Source: a virus
Length of the DNA stretch: 47,538 bases
Reading direction: 5' to 3' (one strand)
Virus record (IMG/VR): IMGVR_UViG_3300038548_000363
Coordinates: 1-47,538 of that record
Position numbers and translations under genes: made by a program. Of this stretch, positions 18,267-26,138 are shown in pieces (within the stretch, counting starts at the first letter, position 1; each line of letters starts with the position of its first letter). The notes beneath the pieces are model-generated. The model was not told the DNA's origin, ran no database searches, and saw only the letters and a program-made list of their open reading frames with translations.

Positions 18267-20033
18267 CTACGGTACTCGCCCAACGGTCTGGACCCCGCCA
18301 CCACCGACATCCCCACCCTGGGAAAGCTGGCTGAGCACGGTCTGCACGTCGGGGAGCTGCTGACCAGCTCCAGGTGGTCCTCCACCCTGACCCAAGAACT
18401 CCTCCTCCTCTGGTGAGATTTGAGGTTCCTCGGGGGTGAAAAACTTGGTGAGGGTGGTCCCGGCCTCGTCGGGGTCTTTGAAGATTTCAGCGAACACCAG
18501 CGCCGCGGTGCCATCGCCCTGTGACATGCGGAACTCAAGGGCGTCGAACATGCCGCGCTCGGCACGGTCCCGGCGCACGTTGTCTCGTATCTTGTCCAGC
18601 TGACCCAGGTTGTGGAGCATCTGGCGGAAGGTGTCGAGGTCGATCACGTTGGCTTGGAGCAGCTGGAGGCCGGCAACGATCTTGGTCGGCTCGTCGATCC
18701 CGGCCATCGGGCCGTACTCGCGTCTGATCTGCCACTGGAGCCCGATGTCTTTTGCGGGGGTGTAGTCCTCAAAGAAGGCTTCCCCGTCGTGGATGCCGTG
18801 GAGCGGCTTGGTGCCGTCGGGGTACATCTGGACATCCCATTCCAGGGACTTGGAGTCGAGCCATTCCAGGGTCTCGGAGAGGATCGCGCGGTATTCGCCC
18901 ACCATCTTGTCGCCCGATGCCGTGAGCCGGTCGATGCCCTCGCCGGTGGCGAATGACAGCGGGGATTGGCCGTCCTGGTCTACCGGGTATTGGGTCTGGA
19001 TGCGTAGCTGGCGCTCCAGGCGGTTGATCTGCTCGAAGGCGGCTACCGGGAAGTCGCCGGTAGGCCTCGACACCGAAGCCCCTGGGGGGAGGTAGTTGAC
19101 CGCAAAGCGGCCCCGCTCGTACTTGACGTTCTCGAGGCCACCTTCGATGTTGGTTTCACGGAACACCGAATCCTCGGTGGCGATCAGCGCCAGGACGTTG
19201 AGCTTCGCCATGTGGCTCATAAGTCCGATGGCGTTGTTGTACTGCCCGATCATCCGATTGACGGTGGGGCGTCTACCGATCGCGAACTTAGGGCCGGTTG
19301 TGAGGGGGTTATCAGCGCGGTCCAGCAGCGTGTCGCCGCCGTCCATCATTATCCAGGTGCCCTCCATGGAGTGGTATTCGATGACTTCGACCCCTGGGCG
19401 TGACAGCGAGTAGGCATCAGCGGTGTAGAGGGTCGAGAATGAGCCGGTGTGCTCCTCGATCTTGGACTTCTTGTCGGGGTACAAAGCAGCGAGGGTCATC
19501 GGGGGCACCCGGCGCACCGTCACCATCTCATCTACCTGCTCATCGAAGCTCCACCACGCCGGGTACGACGTGTACGGGTTGCGAATCTCACGCACCGGGT
19601 AGCGGTTGCCCTCTGAGTCGATGCGCTCGGTGATGACCCACACACAGTACGCGTACACCGGGAGCCACCGGGCCTGGAAACGCAGCTGGCGCTCGAGGCG
19701 GCGGTGGTCGTAGGACTCGACGATGCGGACACGCTTATCGGCCTTGTTCTGCTGGTCCTCCTGGGTGAGACCCCGAGCGGTCGGGAACGGGTCCGCTTTG
19801 GTGTCGGGTGGCCGTCCGAGGTCGTGGGCAAGCCGGGTGGCACCGGACTCGAACATATTGAGCGCCGGGATGTCACGGTCGCGCAGTTTCAGGCGGTTAC
19901 CGAGTAGTGCGCGCAGCCCATCGGGGCCTCCGTCGATGATGGCACGGACCCGGTGCCGGTCCTCCTCGAGTTCGCGGTACGAGTGTCGGACCAGGTTGAT
20001 CCGTTCCTTGACCAGGGTTTCTGACATCACCAT
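18267..20033 (-). CDS. Portal protein
   Basis: 588 aa, starting MVMSETLVKERINLVRHSYRELEED. The second Met at 20027 is an alternative, but GAGG six bases before 20033 favours the first. Features typical of podovirus or siphovirus portals are visible: an N-terminal helical wing, conserved WW and Y motifs (YPAWWSFDEQ near residue 153), a long helix (VNRMIGQYNNAIGLMSHMAKLNVLALI, residues about 256-282), and a disordered Gly/Pro-rich C-terminus. Location directly after the terminase (start overlapping its stop) supports the call. It forms the dodecameric DNA gate at one capsid vertex. Confidence 0.85.
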   Translation of the reverse strand: MVMSETLVKERINLVRHSYRELEEDRHRVRAIIDGGPDGLRALLGNRLKLRDRDIPALNMFESGATRLAHDLGRPPDTKADPFPTARGLTQEDQQNKADKRVRIVESYDHRRLERQLRFQARWLPVYAYCVWVITERIDSEGNRYPVREIRNPYTSYPAWWSFDEQVDEMVTVRRVPPMTLAALYPDKKSKIEEHTGSFSTLYTADAYSLSRPGVEVIEYHSMEGTWIMMDGGDTLLDRADNPLTTGPKFAIGRRPTVNRMIGQYNNAIGLMSHMAKLNVLALIATEDSVFRETNIEGGLENVKYERGRFAVNYLPPGASVSRPTGDFPVAAFEQINRLERQLRIQTQYPVDQDGQSPLSFATGEGIDRLTASGDKMVGEYRAILSETLEWLDSKSLEWDVQMYPDGTKPLHGIHDGEAFFEDYTPAKDIGLQWQIRREYGPMAGIDEPTKIVAGLQLLQANVIDLDTFRQMLHNLGQLDKIRDNVRRDRAERGMFDALEFRMSQGDGTAALVFAEIFKDPDEAGTTLTKFFTPEEPQISPEEEEFLGQGGGPPGAGQQLPDVQTVLSQLSQGGDVGGGGVQTVGRVP

Positions 20034-22045
20034 GGGAGGTCCTCATAGGTCGTGGTCTGGTAGTCAGCGAACACAGGTTCGTAGGTTAGCGATGCCTGGG
20101 TGGCTCGCTCTACTTGCAGCGAGCGGATCACTGGAGTCGGGAACCAGGAGGCATCGAGGAGGTCGGCTACCCGCTTCTTTCTGCCAACCATGTCGGGGTC
20201 GAAGTTGATGGCCTGACGGGTGAAAGCATCGACCAGCTCCCGACTTCGATCGTCGCCATAGGGGAGGTCCACCATGTCCTCCACATACCAATGCGCCATA
20301 GCGGGAATGCCGTACTCCTTGTCCAGCTTGCTAACGGCTCCGGTGTGATGCTTGTCGAGCGCGATGCCATGATCCGAAGCGTACTTACGCACCCGGCTGT
20401 CGGTGAGGTAGATGCCCTGGATGTTGGTGGTCTCCACCACCCAATGGCGCAGCTCGTAAGCCTCGAACCAGGCCTCCATGATTGACAGGAACTCGTCGAT
20501 CCCGCCGCCTTGAGGGTTGTCGGCGTCGAGCATGTAGATGCGGTGGGTCTTGAGGTTGTACAGCCATAGCCATGCCGCCTGGTGCCCGACCGCGGCAGGG
20601 TCGAGCCCGGCGACCAGCTGGTAGGGGGCCTTCGGCTCGGGGTCGCCCTGCTCATTCTCGCGGTAGAACCAGCCGAGGTCGCCAGCCGAGCGTGAGCGGT
20701 TGCGCGCAGAAAGCAACGCCTCTTTGGGGAACACGATCTTGGACGAGGGGCGGGGCCGGTTCTGCCACACCATCTCGAACAGGTGCTCGAGGCCCATGCC
20801 CTTCTGAGTCTGCCACTTCTGGTACCACCAGTGATACGGGTGCTTCTCGGGCCACAACATGCACTCGACGTGGATTTCGAGTTCGTGCGGGTCCAGTTCG
20901 CAGTTGTCGTCGTGGGCCTGTTCGACAATGGTGGCCCAATAGCGGTCCTCGATGAGGTAGCCGTAGAAATCGTCCCAATGCTGGCGGGACCCGATGATGA
21001 AAAAGGCGGTGTGAGTCTCGTTGCGTGAGTCGATCGCGGTGACCAGCTTGTGGCGGTTGGCTTCACGCTGACCGGGCTGGAGGGTGTTGCGATCGTCGAG
21101 CACGTCGTCGAGGATCATCACATCGACATCGCGTGACAGGATCGTGCCGGTCCAACCGACCCCGACCATGGTGGAGGACTTGCGCCCGGTGACGGTGCGG
21201 TTGGAGACCTTGAACTTGAGCCGGCCCCAGCCGCCACGCTTGGGCTTGTAGCGGCCTTCGATCCCCAAGAAGGCGTCGATGAGGGGCTGGTTGTTCACCA
21301 GGTGGTCCTTCACCGACCCCACCATGTCCTCAGCCATCTCCTCGTTCTTGGCGACCCACAGGATGCGGATGTCGGGGTTGCGGACGATCAGCCACACACA
21401 GAAGTGGATCAAGAGCTCGGTCTTGCCGTGACGAGGCGGGGAGAGGACCATCTGCTGACCGCCAGTGAATATGGCGTGCAGGATCGAGCGTATCCATTTG
21501 CGGTGATACGCCTTGTTGACGAAGCGTGCAATGACCTCACCGCGGCGGGACTCGATGAAAAACTGGTTGCGGAAGGTGACGAAGGCAGACACCAGGGCGT
21601 CGAGGAACACTTCGTATTCCGGTGTGCCGGCGTCGGGGGTTTCGGTGTCGCCGGGACCCATCAGCTTGCGGGCCTCATCGGCCTCGAGGACCGGGACCAG
21701 GCCTTGGGTGTTGCGTCGATCGACCACCACCGCGGCTAGGGCTCGGGTCATTGCTGTGCGTTCCGCTCCGATGATCTCGGCGGCTTCCCCGATCCCGATG
21801 GTGCCGTCGAGCACCTGGTCGGTGATTGGATGATCGGTGAGGATTTCGTACAGGTCACCGCGGCGCAGGAAGTCGTCTGTGACCCCCAGCTCGGAATACT
21901 TCTGCGCGAAACCGCCGATGTTGTGGCGGTTGCGATAGGACTGGCGGGCACTACAAGTGCGGGAATGGTATTTGCGTTGACGGCCAGCCAGAGCCTCTGT
22001 GCAACCCTCGGCCTGACAGATGCGTACCTTGGTGGCGGTGGTCAC
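20027..22045 (-). CDS. terL: Terminase large subunit
   Basis: GTG start at 22045; 672 aa. The N-terminus carries a small zinc-finger-like motif (C10, C15, H27, C31), then a helical region with an EIIGAERTAMTRAL helix-turn-helix look (about residues 85-105), possibly replacing a separate small terminase. The ATPase has a Walker A variant S-P-P-R-H-G-K-T near residue 205 and Walker B VMILDD near residue 310. The C-terminal RNase-H-like nuclease begins LVAGLDPAAVGH near residue 477. No separate small subunit is visible, so DNA recognition may be built into this protein. First gene of the late transcript, about 190 bases from the predicted minus-strand promoter. Confidence 0.9.
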   Translation of the reverse strand: MTTATKVRICQAEGCTEALAGRQRKYHSRTCSARQSYRNRHNIGGFAQKYSELGVTDDFLRRGDLYEILTDHPITDQVLDGTIGIGEAAEIIGAERTAMTRALAAVVVDRRNTQGLVPVLEADEARKLMGPGDTETPDAGTPEYEVFLDALVSAFVTFRNQFFIESRRGEVIARFVNKAYHRKWIRSILHAIFTGGQQMVLSPPRHGKTELLIHFCVWLIVRNPDIRILWVAKNEEMAEDMVGSVKDHLVNNQPLIDAFLGIEGRYKPKRGGWGRLKFKVSNRTVTGRKSSTMVGVGWTGTILSRDVDVMILDDVLDDRNTLQPGQREANRHKLVTAIDSRNETHTAFFIIGSRQHWDDFYGYLIEDRYWATIVEQAHDDNCELDPHELEIHVECMLWPEKHPYHWWYQKWQTQKGMGLEHLFEMVWQNRPRPSSKIVFPKEALLSARNRSRSAGDLGWFYRENEQGDPEPKAPYQLVAGLDPAAVGHQAAWLWLYNLKTHRIYMLDADNPQGGGIDEFLSIMEAWFEAYELRHWVVETTNIQGIYLTDSRVRKYASDHGIALDKHHTGAVSKLDKEYGIPAMAHWYVEDMVDLPYGDDRSRELVDAFTRQAINFDPDMVGRKKRVADLLDASWFPTPVIRSLQVERATQASLTYEPVFADYQTTTYEDLPW

Positions 22046-22077
22046 ACCGGGAGCGTACCGCAGAAACAGGCCGACCC

Positions 22078-22108
22078 CTCACATCGCCTTGTCCGCATTC
22101 GATGTGAG
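22078..22108. promoter_or_regulatory. Perfect 9-bp inverted repeat in late leader
   Basis: CTCACATCG (22078-22086) and CGATGTGAG (22100-22108) are exact inverted repeats separated by 13 bases. The element lies 33 bases upstream of the terminase GTG, inside the predicted 5' leader of the late transcript. It could be an operator or an RNA hairpin controlling late translation or antitermination. Confidence 0.5.
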
Positions 22109-22166
22109 AGGCCGCCCGCCGAGAGAGAAAACCTATGACGGTTCCTCCACCCCAAACGATACACAG

Positions 22167-22203
22167 GCCGAGAGCTAAGCGCCGTTTGACGGTGCTCTCG
22201 GCC
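22167..22203. promoter_or_regulatory. 10-bp inverted repeat over the early promoter
   Basis: GGCCGAGAGC (22167-22176) and GCTCTCGGCC (22194-22203) are exact inverted repeats 17 bases apart. They bracket the -35 box and cover part of the spacer of the plus-strand promoter. A further near-match continues outward (ACAC/GTGT). The position fits an operator for a phage or host regulator; in RNA it would also form a strong hairpin on the late leader. Confidence 0.55.
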
Positions 22204-22214
22204 GTGTGTACATT
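22186..22214 (+). promoter_or_regulatory. Early (rightward) sigma-70-like promoter
   Basis: TTGACG at 22186-22191, a 17-base spacer, and TACATT at 22209-22214. This closely matches the bacterial housekeeping consensus. The transcript would start near 22221, about 54 bases before the first early gene at 22275. It overlaps a 10-bp inverted repeat. Confidence 0.65.
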
Positions 22215-22240
22215 CGCACGCTATATGACTAGCACCGCGC

Positions 22241-22269
22241 ACGATACACCACCCCTCCCCCCCTGGCAA
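22241..22269 (-). promoter_or_regulatory. Late (leftward) sigma-70-like promoter candidate
   Basis: Read on the minus strand: TTGCCA (22269-22264), a 17-base spacer, and TATCGT (22246-22241). Transcription would start near 22234 and run across the rightward promoter toward the terminase gene, giving a leader of about 190 bases. The -10 match is moderate, so confidence is lower than for the rightward promoter. Confidence 0.45.
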
Positions 22270-22274
22270 CGCCC

Positions 22275-22499
22275 ATGAGGATTCGGGCATCCCTGGATTA
22301 TCGGTTCTCTCGACGGTTACGCATCATTGCATGCTGGGCCAAAGGCGGTCATATCTACTCGGCGGACGAGTGGGGCTACGGCTACACCGGGACCATCGAC
22401 CTCTACTGCGATCGGTGCTCGGTCCGCTTCGATACGGTGCCGCTGGAAGATTTCGAGGACATGGACGGTGTGCTGTCACTTATTGCGGTGCGGCCATGA
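22275..22499 (+). CDS. Early small protein with CxxC knuckle, 74 aa
   Basis: First gene of the rightward early transcript. Starts MRIRASLDYRFSRRLRII; a C-x-x-C pair occurs in LYCDRCSVRF (about residues 45-54), with an acidic C-terminal tail. There is no obvious ribosome site ahead of the ATG, only C-rich sequence. It overlaps the next gene by four bases (ATGA). Early small metal-knuckle proteins often target host processes, but no function can be assigned from sequence. Confidence 0.6.
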   Translation: MRIRASLDYRFSRRLRIIACWAKGGHIYSADEWGYGYTGTIDLYCDRCSVRFDTVPLEDFEDMDGVLSLIAVRP

Positions 22500-22678
22500 T
22501 CCTGTGGTCCCAACTCCACCACGGCGACCTCTACCTGCTCTGTGACCTCTGTGGCTCAATGGTGCCCAGCTTCGATCATGTCGCCAAGTCAACCCATGAG
22601 AACTGGCACACCAAGATCGAGGAGCTGGTCCTGTACCCCGCCATTGCGATCGAAGTCCGACCGGCAACGACCGCATGA
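22496..22678 (+). CDS. Early small zinc-finger-like protein, 60 aa
   Basis: Starts MILWSQLHHGDLYLLCDLCG. The pattern C-D-L-C with later H-x-x-x-W-H (STHENWHTK) resembles a C2H2-type finger. The ATG overlaps the preceding stop and its stop overlaps the next ATG, four bases each. It may be a DNA-binding or protein-binding early factor; the family is not recognised. Confidence 0.6.
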   Translation: MILWSQLHHGDLYLLCDLCGSMVPSFDHVAKSTHENWHTKIEELVLYPAIAIEVRPATTA

Positions 22679-22950
22679 GCGAGGGCATGAGTGAGCTGTA
22701 CGGCGCTCCGGTAGTCATCTACGACGGTACGAACGCCGAGGCGATCGTGGCGGCAATGCACCTCGAGGAGGGCGACGCCGTGGTAGAGATCGACGCCGAG
22801 AAAACCATCCTGCTGCGCGCTAGCCAGCTCGATATGATGCGTGCCGACGCTTTCTCGGCATTCACCCGAAAGCACTTCCCCCCCGCTCGACGCAAACCCA
22901 CCGCCAGCCATAATGGACTGCTGCGCCGGCTCTTGGAAGGCGACCGATGA
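22675..22950 (+). CDS. Early hypothetical protein, 91 aa
   Basis: Starts MSEGMSELYGAPVVIYDGTNAEAIV. The N-terminal half looks like a small alpha/beta domain (VVEIDAEKTILLRASQLDMM), and the C-terminus is basic (KHFPPARRKPTASH). Translationally coupled on both sides by ATGA overlaps. No recognised family. Confidence 0.6.
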   Translation: MSEGMSELYGAPVVIYDGTNAEAIVAAMHLEEGDAVVEIDAEKTILLRASQLDMMRADAFSAFTRKHFPPARRKPTASHNGLLRRLLEGDR

Positions 22951-23054
22951 AGCCGATCCACCTTGTCATCCGTGATTGGGCTGTGGCGATGATCCGCCAC
23001 TACCCGAGGGTGTTCCCGTTCGGTGAAGCCTGGACGGAGCTGTTGACCCGGTGA
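22947..23054 (+). CDS. Tiny early protein, 35 aa
   Basis: ATG overlaps the preceding stop (ATGA) and the stop overlaps the GTG of the next gene (GTGA). It starts MKPIHLVIRDWAVAMIRHY and ends ELLTR; aromatic, mildly basic and probably a single amphipathic helix. The perfect fit into the overlapping chain is the main evidence that it is translated. Function unknown. Confidence 0.5.
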   Translation: MKPIHLVIRDWAVAMIRHYPRVFPFGEAWTELLTR

Positions 23055-23536
23055 TCTTTAGACGCGGAGCCTTCGAGATCGAGGTCGAGTGGGATCACGG
23101 CCCTGATGTGTCGCTCATCTTCTACGGGCACCGCACCCACATTTTCAGTATCAGCTACGTCGCCTACCCAACGCTGCGCTCGGCGTCGGAGCCCCACTTC
23201 ATCGGCGTGCTGGATCGGATGTGGAAACAGGTGTACGCCGACTCCCCGACCGAGACCCCGTTCCGAGAGATGGTCAAGGACCTTCCCCGTCACGGCAAGA
23301 ACATCCAGGTCGCCAACCAGATGATCGAGGCGATGGAGGCAATCGCTGACGACCCGATCAACGACCTAGAGTCGATCCGCGAGATGAACGACCTCGAGCT
23401 ACAGAGGAAAATCGAAGCAGCCGGCCGCCAGGTGGAGCGCAACATGCTGACCCCCAACCGTCGCCGCTTCGACCGTCGCCGCTTCGCGGTGAACATCCAC
23501 CCGCCTGGCTGGTCACCCGAGGATGACGCCGCATGA
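23051..23536 (+). CDS. Early hypothetical protein, 161 aa
   Basis: GTG start overlapping the previous stop. The N-terminal half is beta-rich (FEIEVEWDHGPDVSLIFYG); the C-terminal half is helical and acidic, then strongly basic (NRRRFDRRRFAVN, about residues 136-148). An internal helix carries EMNDLELQRKIEAAGRQVE. No known motif. Coupled by ATGA to the next gene. Possibly a nucleic-acid-binding early protein given the Arg-rich tail, but this is only a guess from composition. Confidence 0.6.
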   Translation: MIFRRGAFEIEVEWDHGPDVSLIFYGHRTHIFSISYVAYPTLRSASEPHFIGVLDRMWKQVYADSPTETPFREMVKDLPRHGKNIQVANQMIEAMEAIADDPINDLESIREMNDLELQRKIEAAGRQVERNMLTPNRRRFDRRRFAVNIHPPGWSPEDDAA

Positions 23537-23760
23537 TCGGCAAAGACCATCCCACCTTCGACCAGGAGCGCGCCCGGCACCTTTCCTACGTCAAAACCGG
23601 CGAGATTTCCACCGGCCAATACCAGCAGGTGAACCAGCTGCTCGGATCGGTCGAGGACGGCACCTTCGACGGCGATTACGGTCAGCTGATGGCGTCCTAC
23701 CGCAAGATCATCCCCTTCAAGCCACTTCCAGAGATCACAGACAAGCAACCGGACCCCTAG
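23533..23760 (+). CDS. Early hypothetical protein, 75 aa
   Basis: Last gene of the first early block. Starts MIGKDHPTFDQERARHLSYVKTG; helical with YRKIIPFKPLP near the C-terminus. It ends at the edge of the large non-coding region. No recognised family. Confidence 0.6.
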   Translation: MIGKDHPTFDQERARHLSYVKTGEISTGQYQQVNQLLGSVEDGTFDGDYGQLMASYRKIIPFKPLPEITDKQPDP

Positions 23761-24272
23761 GCGCTGCTGCCGGGATCGGGACACCAATTAAGGGCCCCCG
23801 ATACAACCTGGCAGAGATATAAGGACCGGCGATCAAAAACTCGGTACACCCGGCTAGCCACCGGCATGAATGCTCCGTTAGACGGGCTCGCTAACCCCTG
23901 CCCATCCAGAGACACCCCCAGGGCCGTAACGGTATGCCTGGAGGCCCAAGATTCGGTGGGCGGAGGGGAAAAGCACCCCAGCGCTGACTTGTCACCATCG
24001 AGTCCGCGCCCCCCTGCCGATCCTCGCCGTCCGCCGTTTGTATCGGTGCTCGGAGAAAGGTTGCGCGTCCTCCTTTGCAACATGACCACAACCAATCCGA
24101 AAAGCACCGTAGGTGGACCGGGGGATCGCGATGTCTAGTAAGCCTGGCTAGCGACCCCTGGCCCGCCGATTTCCGCCTGAGAGGAGACCCGAGCACGTCA
24201 CCTCGAGGAGAGGGTGTCATCACCGTCATGCCCCGCTCAGGTCCTGTGGCCTCGCTACGCTCAGCGGCTTTG

Positions 24273-24298
24273 GTGACTAGTAACACCGGGGTGACTAG
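24273..24298 (+). repeat. GTGACTAG iterons, pair 1
   Basis: Two exact copies of GTGACTAG at 24273-24280 and 24291-24298, spaced 18 bases start to start. The same octamer recurs at 24606 and 24615, and with one change at 24629. Confidence 0.6.
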
Positions 24299-24411
24299 AC
24301 ATCAACTAGCGACACCTATGGCCGGTTATGCAAGGGTGCGTGACAGGAAGTGCTGAGAGGGTACATCCCCCCCATAGCCCCCCCCCAGGTTGAACTAGGG
24401 GGGTTTGACCC

Positions 24412-24567
24412 CAAGTAACAGCAGGTAGCGTCACCTTATCTCTGTTGTACCCAGGAGAGCTCAAGTAGGGTCAAGTAGCGTAGTTGGGAGTATGTAACGC
24501 ATTCGAGCCCGGTTTCCACCAAGTAGAGTGAAGTAAGAGCGAGCAGCGAGCGTAACATCAAGTACCC
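24412..24567 (+). repeat. CAAGTAG-family iterons
   Basis: Copies include CCAAGTAAC (24412-24420), the tandem pair TCAAGTAGGG and TCAAGTAGCG (24461-24480), CCAAGTAGAG followed directly by TGAAGTAAGA (24519-24538), and TCAAGTACCC (24558-24567). Neighbouring copies are spaced exactly 10 bases, about one helical turn, as expected for cooperative protein binding on one DNA face. Confidence 0.6.
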
Positions 24568-24605
24568 TCGGTTAGTACCACTTACCGTGGTCACCCATAG
24601 GGTAG

Positions 24606-24636
24606 GTGACTAGTGTGACTAGCTAGAAGTGACTAT
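24606..24636 (+). repeat. GTGACTAG iterons, group 2
   Basis: GTGACTAG at 24606-24613 and 24615-24622, then GTGACTAT at 24629-24636. The group lies immediately upstream of the 24651-24679 promoter, which suggests a regulatory role for the repeats. Confidence 0.6.
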
Positions 24637-24650
24637 CCTGAGAAACCACC

Positions 24651-24679
24651 TAGACACCGATGACGGCATAGGCTATATC
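24651..24679 (+). promoter_or_regulatory. Rightward promoter for the middle gene region
   Basis: TAGACA (24651-24656), a 17-base spacer, and TATATC (24674-24679), giving a transcript start near 24686. It sits 15 bases downstream of the last GTGACTA repeat and would drive the genes from 24934 onward. Confidence 0.55.
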
Positions 24680-24933
24680 TATAGGTGTCGGCTTCAAACC
24701 CGACAACGCCACACAAAGTGGCATCGGACATATGGGAACGCCTAGGTCGATTCCTAGGTGGCGGACTCCAGAAATGGACTGCGCGAGTAGCATGTCGGCA
24801 ATATCGGCCGATGGTGCCAGCCCAGGCACTTGCTAGCTATGCCGCCCACTACGCCGTGAGCGTTGTGAGGACAGACTTCTCTCTCTCTCGGGAATCCGCG
24901 AGACAAACGAGCGGACAGCGAGAGGATGAAGAT

Positions 24934-25392
24934 ATGCCAGAGTGGAATGCAGCGGCGACGATGCCAGACCTACTCGACGTAGTGATGGCAGCGATTCAGG
25001 CCGATACCCTAGAGGTCACTCAACCTGAGCAGCGAACGCCAGCACCGACGACTAGCAAGGTCGAGAGCATCGACGCCCGTACAGCACGACAGGTACTCGA
25101 CAGGCACCTAGCCGATGGAATGCCGTTAGCACAGGCTGTCGAGATGACCCGGCGCTACATGGAACGTGGCGGTGACTCGGTGATCTACCGAGTGACAACG
25201 CTTGCCGACCAGAAGCGGTACAACACCCAAGGACAGCGAGTGCGGTTCGAGGGCTTCTACCGAGGAGCGCCAGCGGTACACCAATCGGTGAGCTGCGGAC
25301 GCACCATACCGGAAGCGTCACAGGTGGCCGGTTCGAGCCGAAAGAGCAGAGCGTGGGCGCTAGCTGAGGAATGGCGAGCGATGCGCCGGTAA
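24934..25392 (+). CDS. Middle-region hypothetical protein, 152 aa
   Basis: Start chosen at the ATG preceded by GAGAGGATGAAGAT. The frame stays open further upstream, but that stretch lies over the promoter and control region and reads like chance translation. It starts MPEWNAAATMPDLLDVVMAA. A helical region (TARQVLDRHLADGMPLAQAVEMTRRYMERG, key residues R, D, L) comes before a basic beta-rich C-terminal part with YRVTTLADQKRYNTQGQRVRF. No Cys cluster. First gene of the module-led region; possibly DNA-binding. Family not recognised. Confidence 0.6.
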   Translation: MPEWNAAATMPDLLDVVMAAIQADTLEVTQPEQRTPAPTTSKVESIDARTARQVLDRHLADGMPLAQAVEMTRRYMERGGDSVIYRVTTLADQKRYNTQGQRVRFEGFYRGAPAVHQSVSCGRTIPEASQVAGSSRKSRAWALAEEWRAMRR

Positions 25393-25459
25393 CCCCCGCG
25401 GGTTGCCGAGGGAGAGAGAACCGCTACCACCGAGCGTATTCAGCGCTTGGCACCTCCCG

Positions 25460-25512
25460 GCAGCCGGCCGCTTGACGGTACTTGGCTGTTGGAAGCAGCG
25501 AGAGAGAGGACG
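25460..25512 (+). repeat. Leader module 1 (degenerate)
   Basis: CAGCC (25461-25465) can pair with GGCTG (25484-25488), followed by the AGCGAGAGAGAGG tract ahead of the 25518 ATG. The canonical GGTGC hairpin is not clear here, so this is a weak member of the family. Confidence 0.45.
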
Positions 25513-25517
25513 GGGAT

Positions 25518-26015
25518 ATGACCCGCAATCAGGTCGTGCAGGCCATGATCGACCGTGCCAACGCCTTCATCGGCAACGGCGACGGGAACGATGAGGTCAC
25601 GCCGGATCAGGTTGCCGAGGCCATCGGGGATGCCATCGTTGCGACCGCTGAGGTCAATGCTGAGGCTGCCGCAAGCAGCAACGGCGAGGTCACAGAGGAC
25701 GCCACTGATGACGCCCCCGACGATGAGGAACCGAAGCGGCAGAAGTTCGAGCCGCTGGACCCGGACGCCCTAGCGACGTTCGGTCAGAAACGGCTCCTGC
25801 AAGGCCTCGCCACCTACGCAGACGGCAAGCCCATTCGGCTGCTGTATGCGGCGGATTCGGACGAGCGAGCGATCGTGGATGGGAAGTGGACCGCAGGGCT
25901 CGCTTTCGAGGCGCTCGACGCCATGCTCCACTTCAGCAAGTGGCAGCACCCCTTGGGCTACACGTTGGTGCCCGACGCCGACGCTGTGACCAAGTTCCAC
26001 AACCAGCAGGCGTAG
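25518..26015 (+). CDS. Acidic hypothetical protein, 165 aa
   Basis: ATG chosen after the GAGAGAGAGG tract; an upstream in-frame TTG would place that tract inside the gene. Starts MTRNQVVQAMIDRANAF. The central part is strongly acidic (EDATDDAPDDEEPKR, about residues 60-75). The C-terminal half contains GLAFEALDAMLHFSKWQHPLGY and ends FHNQQA. The acidic segment could mimic DNA or serve as a flexible linker. No recognised family. Confidence 0.6.
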   Translation: MTRNQVVQAMIDRANAFIGNGDGNDEVTPDQVAEAIGDAIVATAEVNAEAAASSNGEVTEDATDDAPDDEEPKRQKFEPLDPDALATFGQKRLLQGLATYADGKPIRLLYAADSDERAIVDGKWTAGLAFEALDAMLHFSKWQHPLGYTLVPDADAVTKFHNQQA

Positions 26016-26070
26016 CCAGCGTGGGCTGCCCATTGGGTGGCTCACGGTGCCGACGCACCAGAGAGAGAGC
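26016..26070 (+). repeat. Leader module 2 (orphan)
   Basis: Hairpin 1: 26021-26045, GTGGGC...GCTCAC with an inner CCC/GGG. Hairpin 2: GGTGC (26046-26050), loop CGAC, GCACC (26055-26059). The GA tract is 26060-26069. No real gene follows: only GTG ATG CTT TGA at 26076-26087, then a 24-codon frame at 26113-26187 without a ribosome site. Confidence 0.7.
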
Positions 26071-26138
26071 TGGTCGTGATGCTTTGACTGTGTGACGGCT
26101 CGACCGACCAACATGGCCGAGAGGCCTCGCTGCTTAGG

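Larger units (their letters stand above)
23761..24933. other. Gene-poor control region / origin candidate
   Basis: About 1.17 kb with no convincing coding sequence on either strand. It holds short iterated motifs of two kinds (GTGACTAG and CAAGTAG families, listed separately), C-runs at 24367-24390 facing a G-run at 24399-24404, an inverted repeat GTCACC...GGTGAC at about 24590-24610, a perfect palindrome CCTAGG-TCGATT-CCTAGG near 24742-24759, and a promoter at 24651-24679. Base composition is less uniform than the flanks. Iterons next to replication genes are typical of origins or of repressor-binding control regions. Which of these applies cannot be settled from sequence alone. Confidence 0.6.

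Noticed and set aside
23757-24107. Minus-strand frame of 116 codons in the control region
   Set aside because: No ribosome site, low-complexity Ser/Arg/Gly-rich translation and no motif; probably chance.
24676-24715. Second tRNA-like segment around GTCGG-CTTCAAAC-CCGAC
   Set aside because: The loop is eight bases with a wrong closing pair and there is no matching 5' acceptor strand.
24735-24770. tRNA-like T-arm (CTAGG, TCGATTC, CTAGG)
   Set aside because: The loop lacks the TTCRA order and no acceptor, D or anticodon stems can be built around it; it is simply a palindrome.
24685-24933. Upstream extension of the 24934 gene
   Set aside because: The frame is open, but the stretch covers the promoter start region and a palindrome, and the translated sequence looks random. 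The ATG at 24934 has its own ribosome site.
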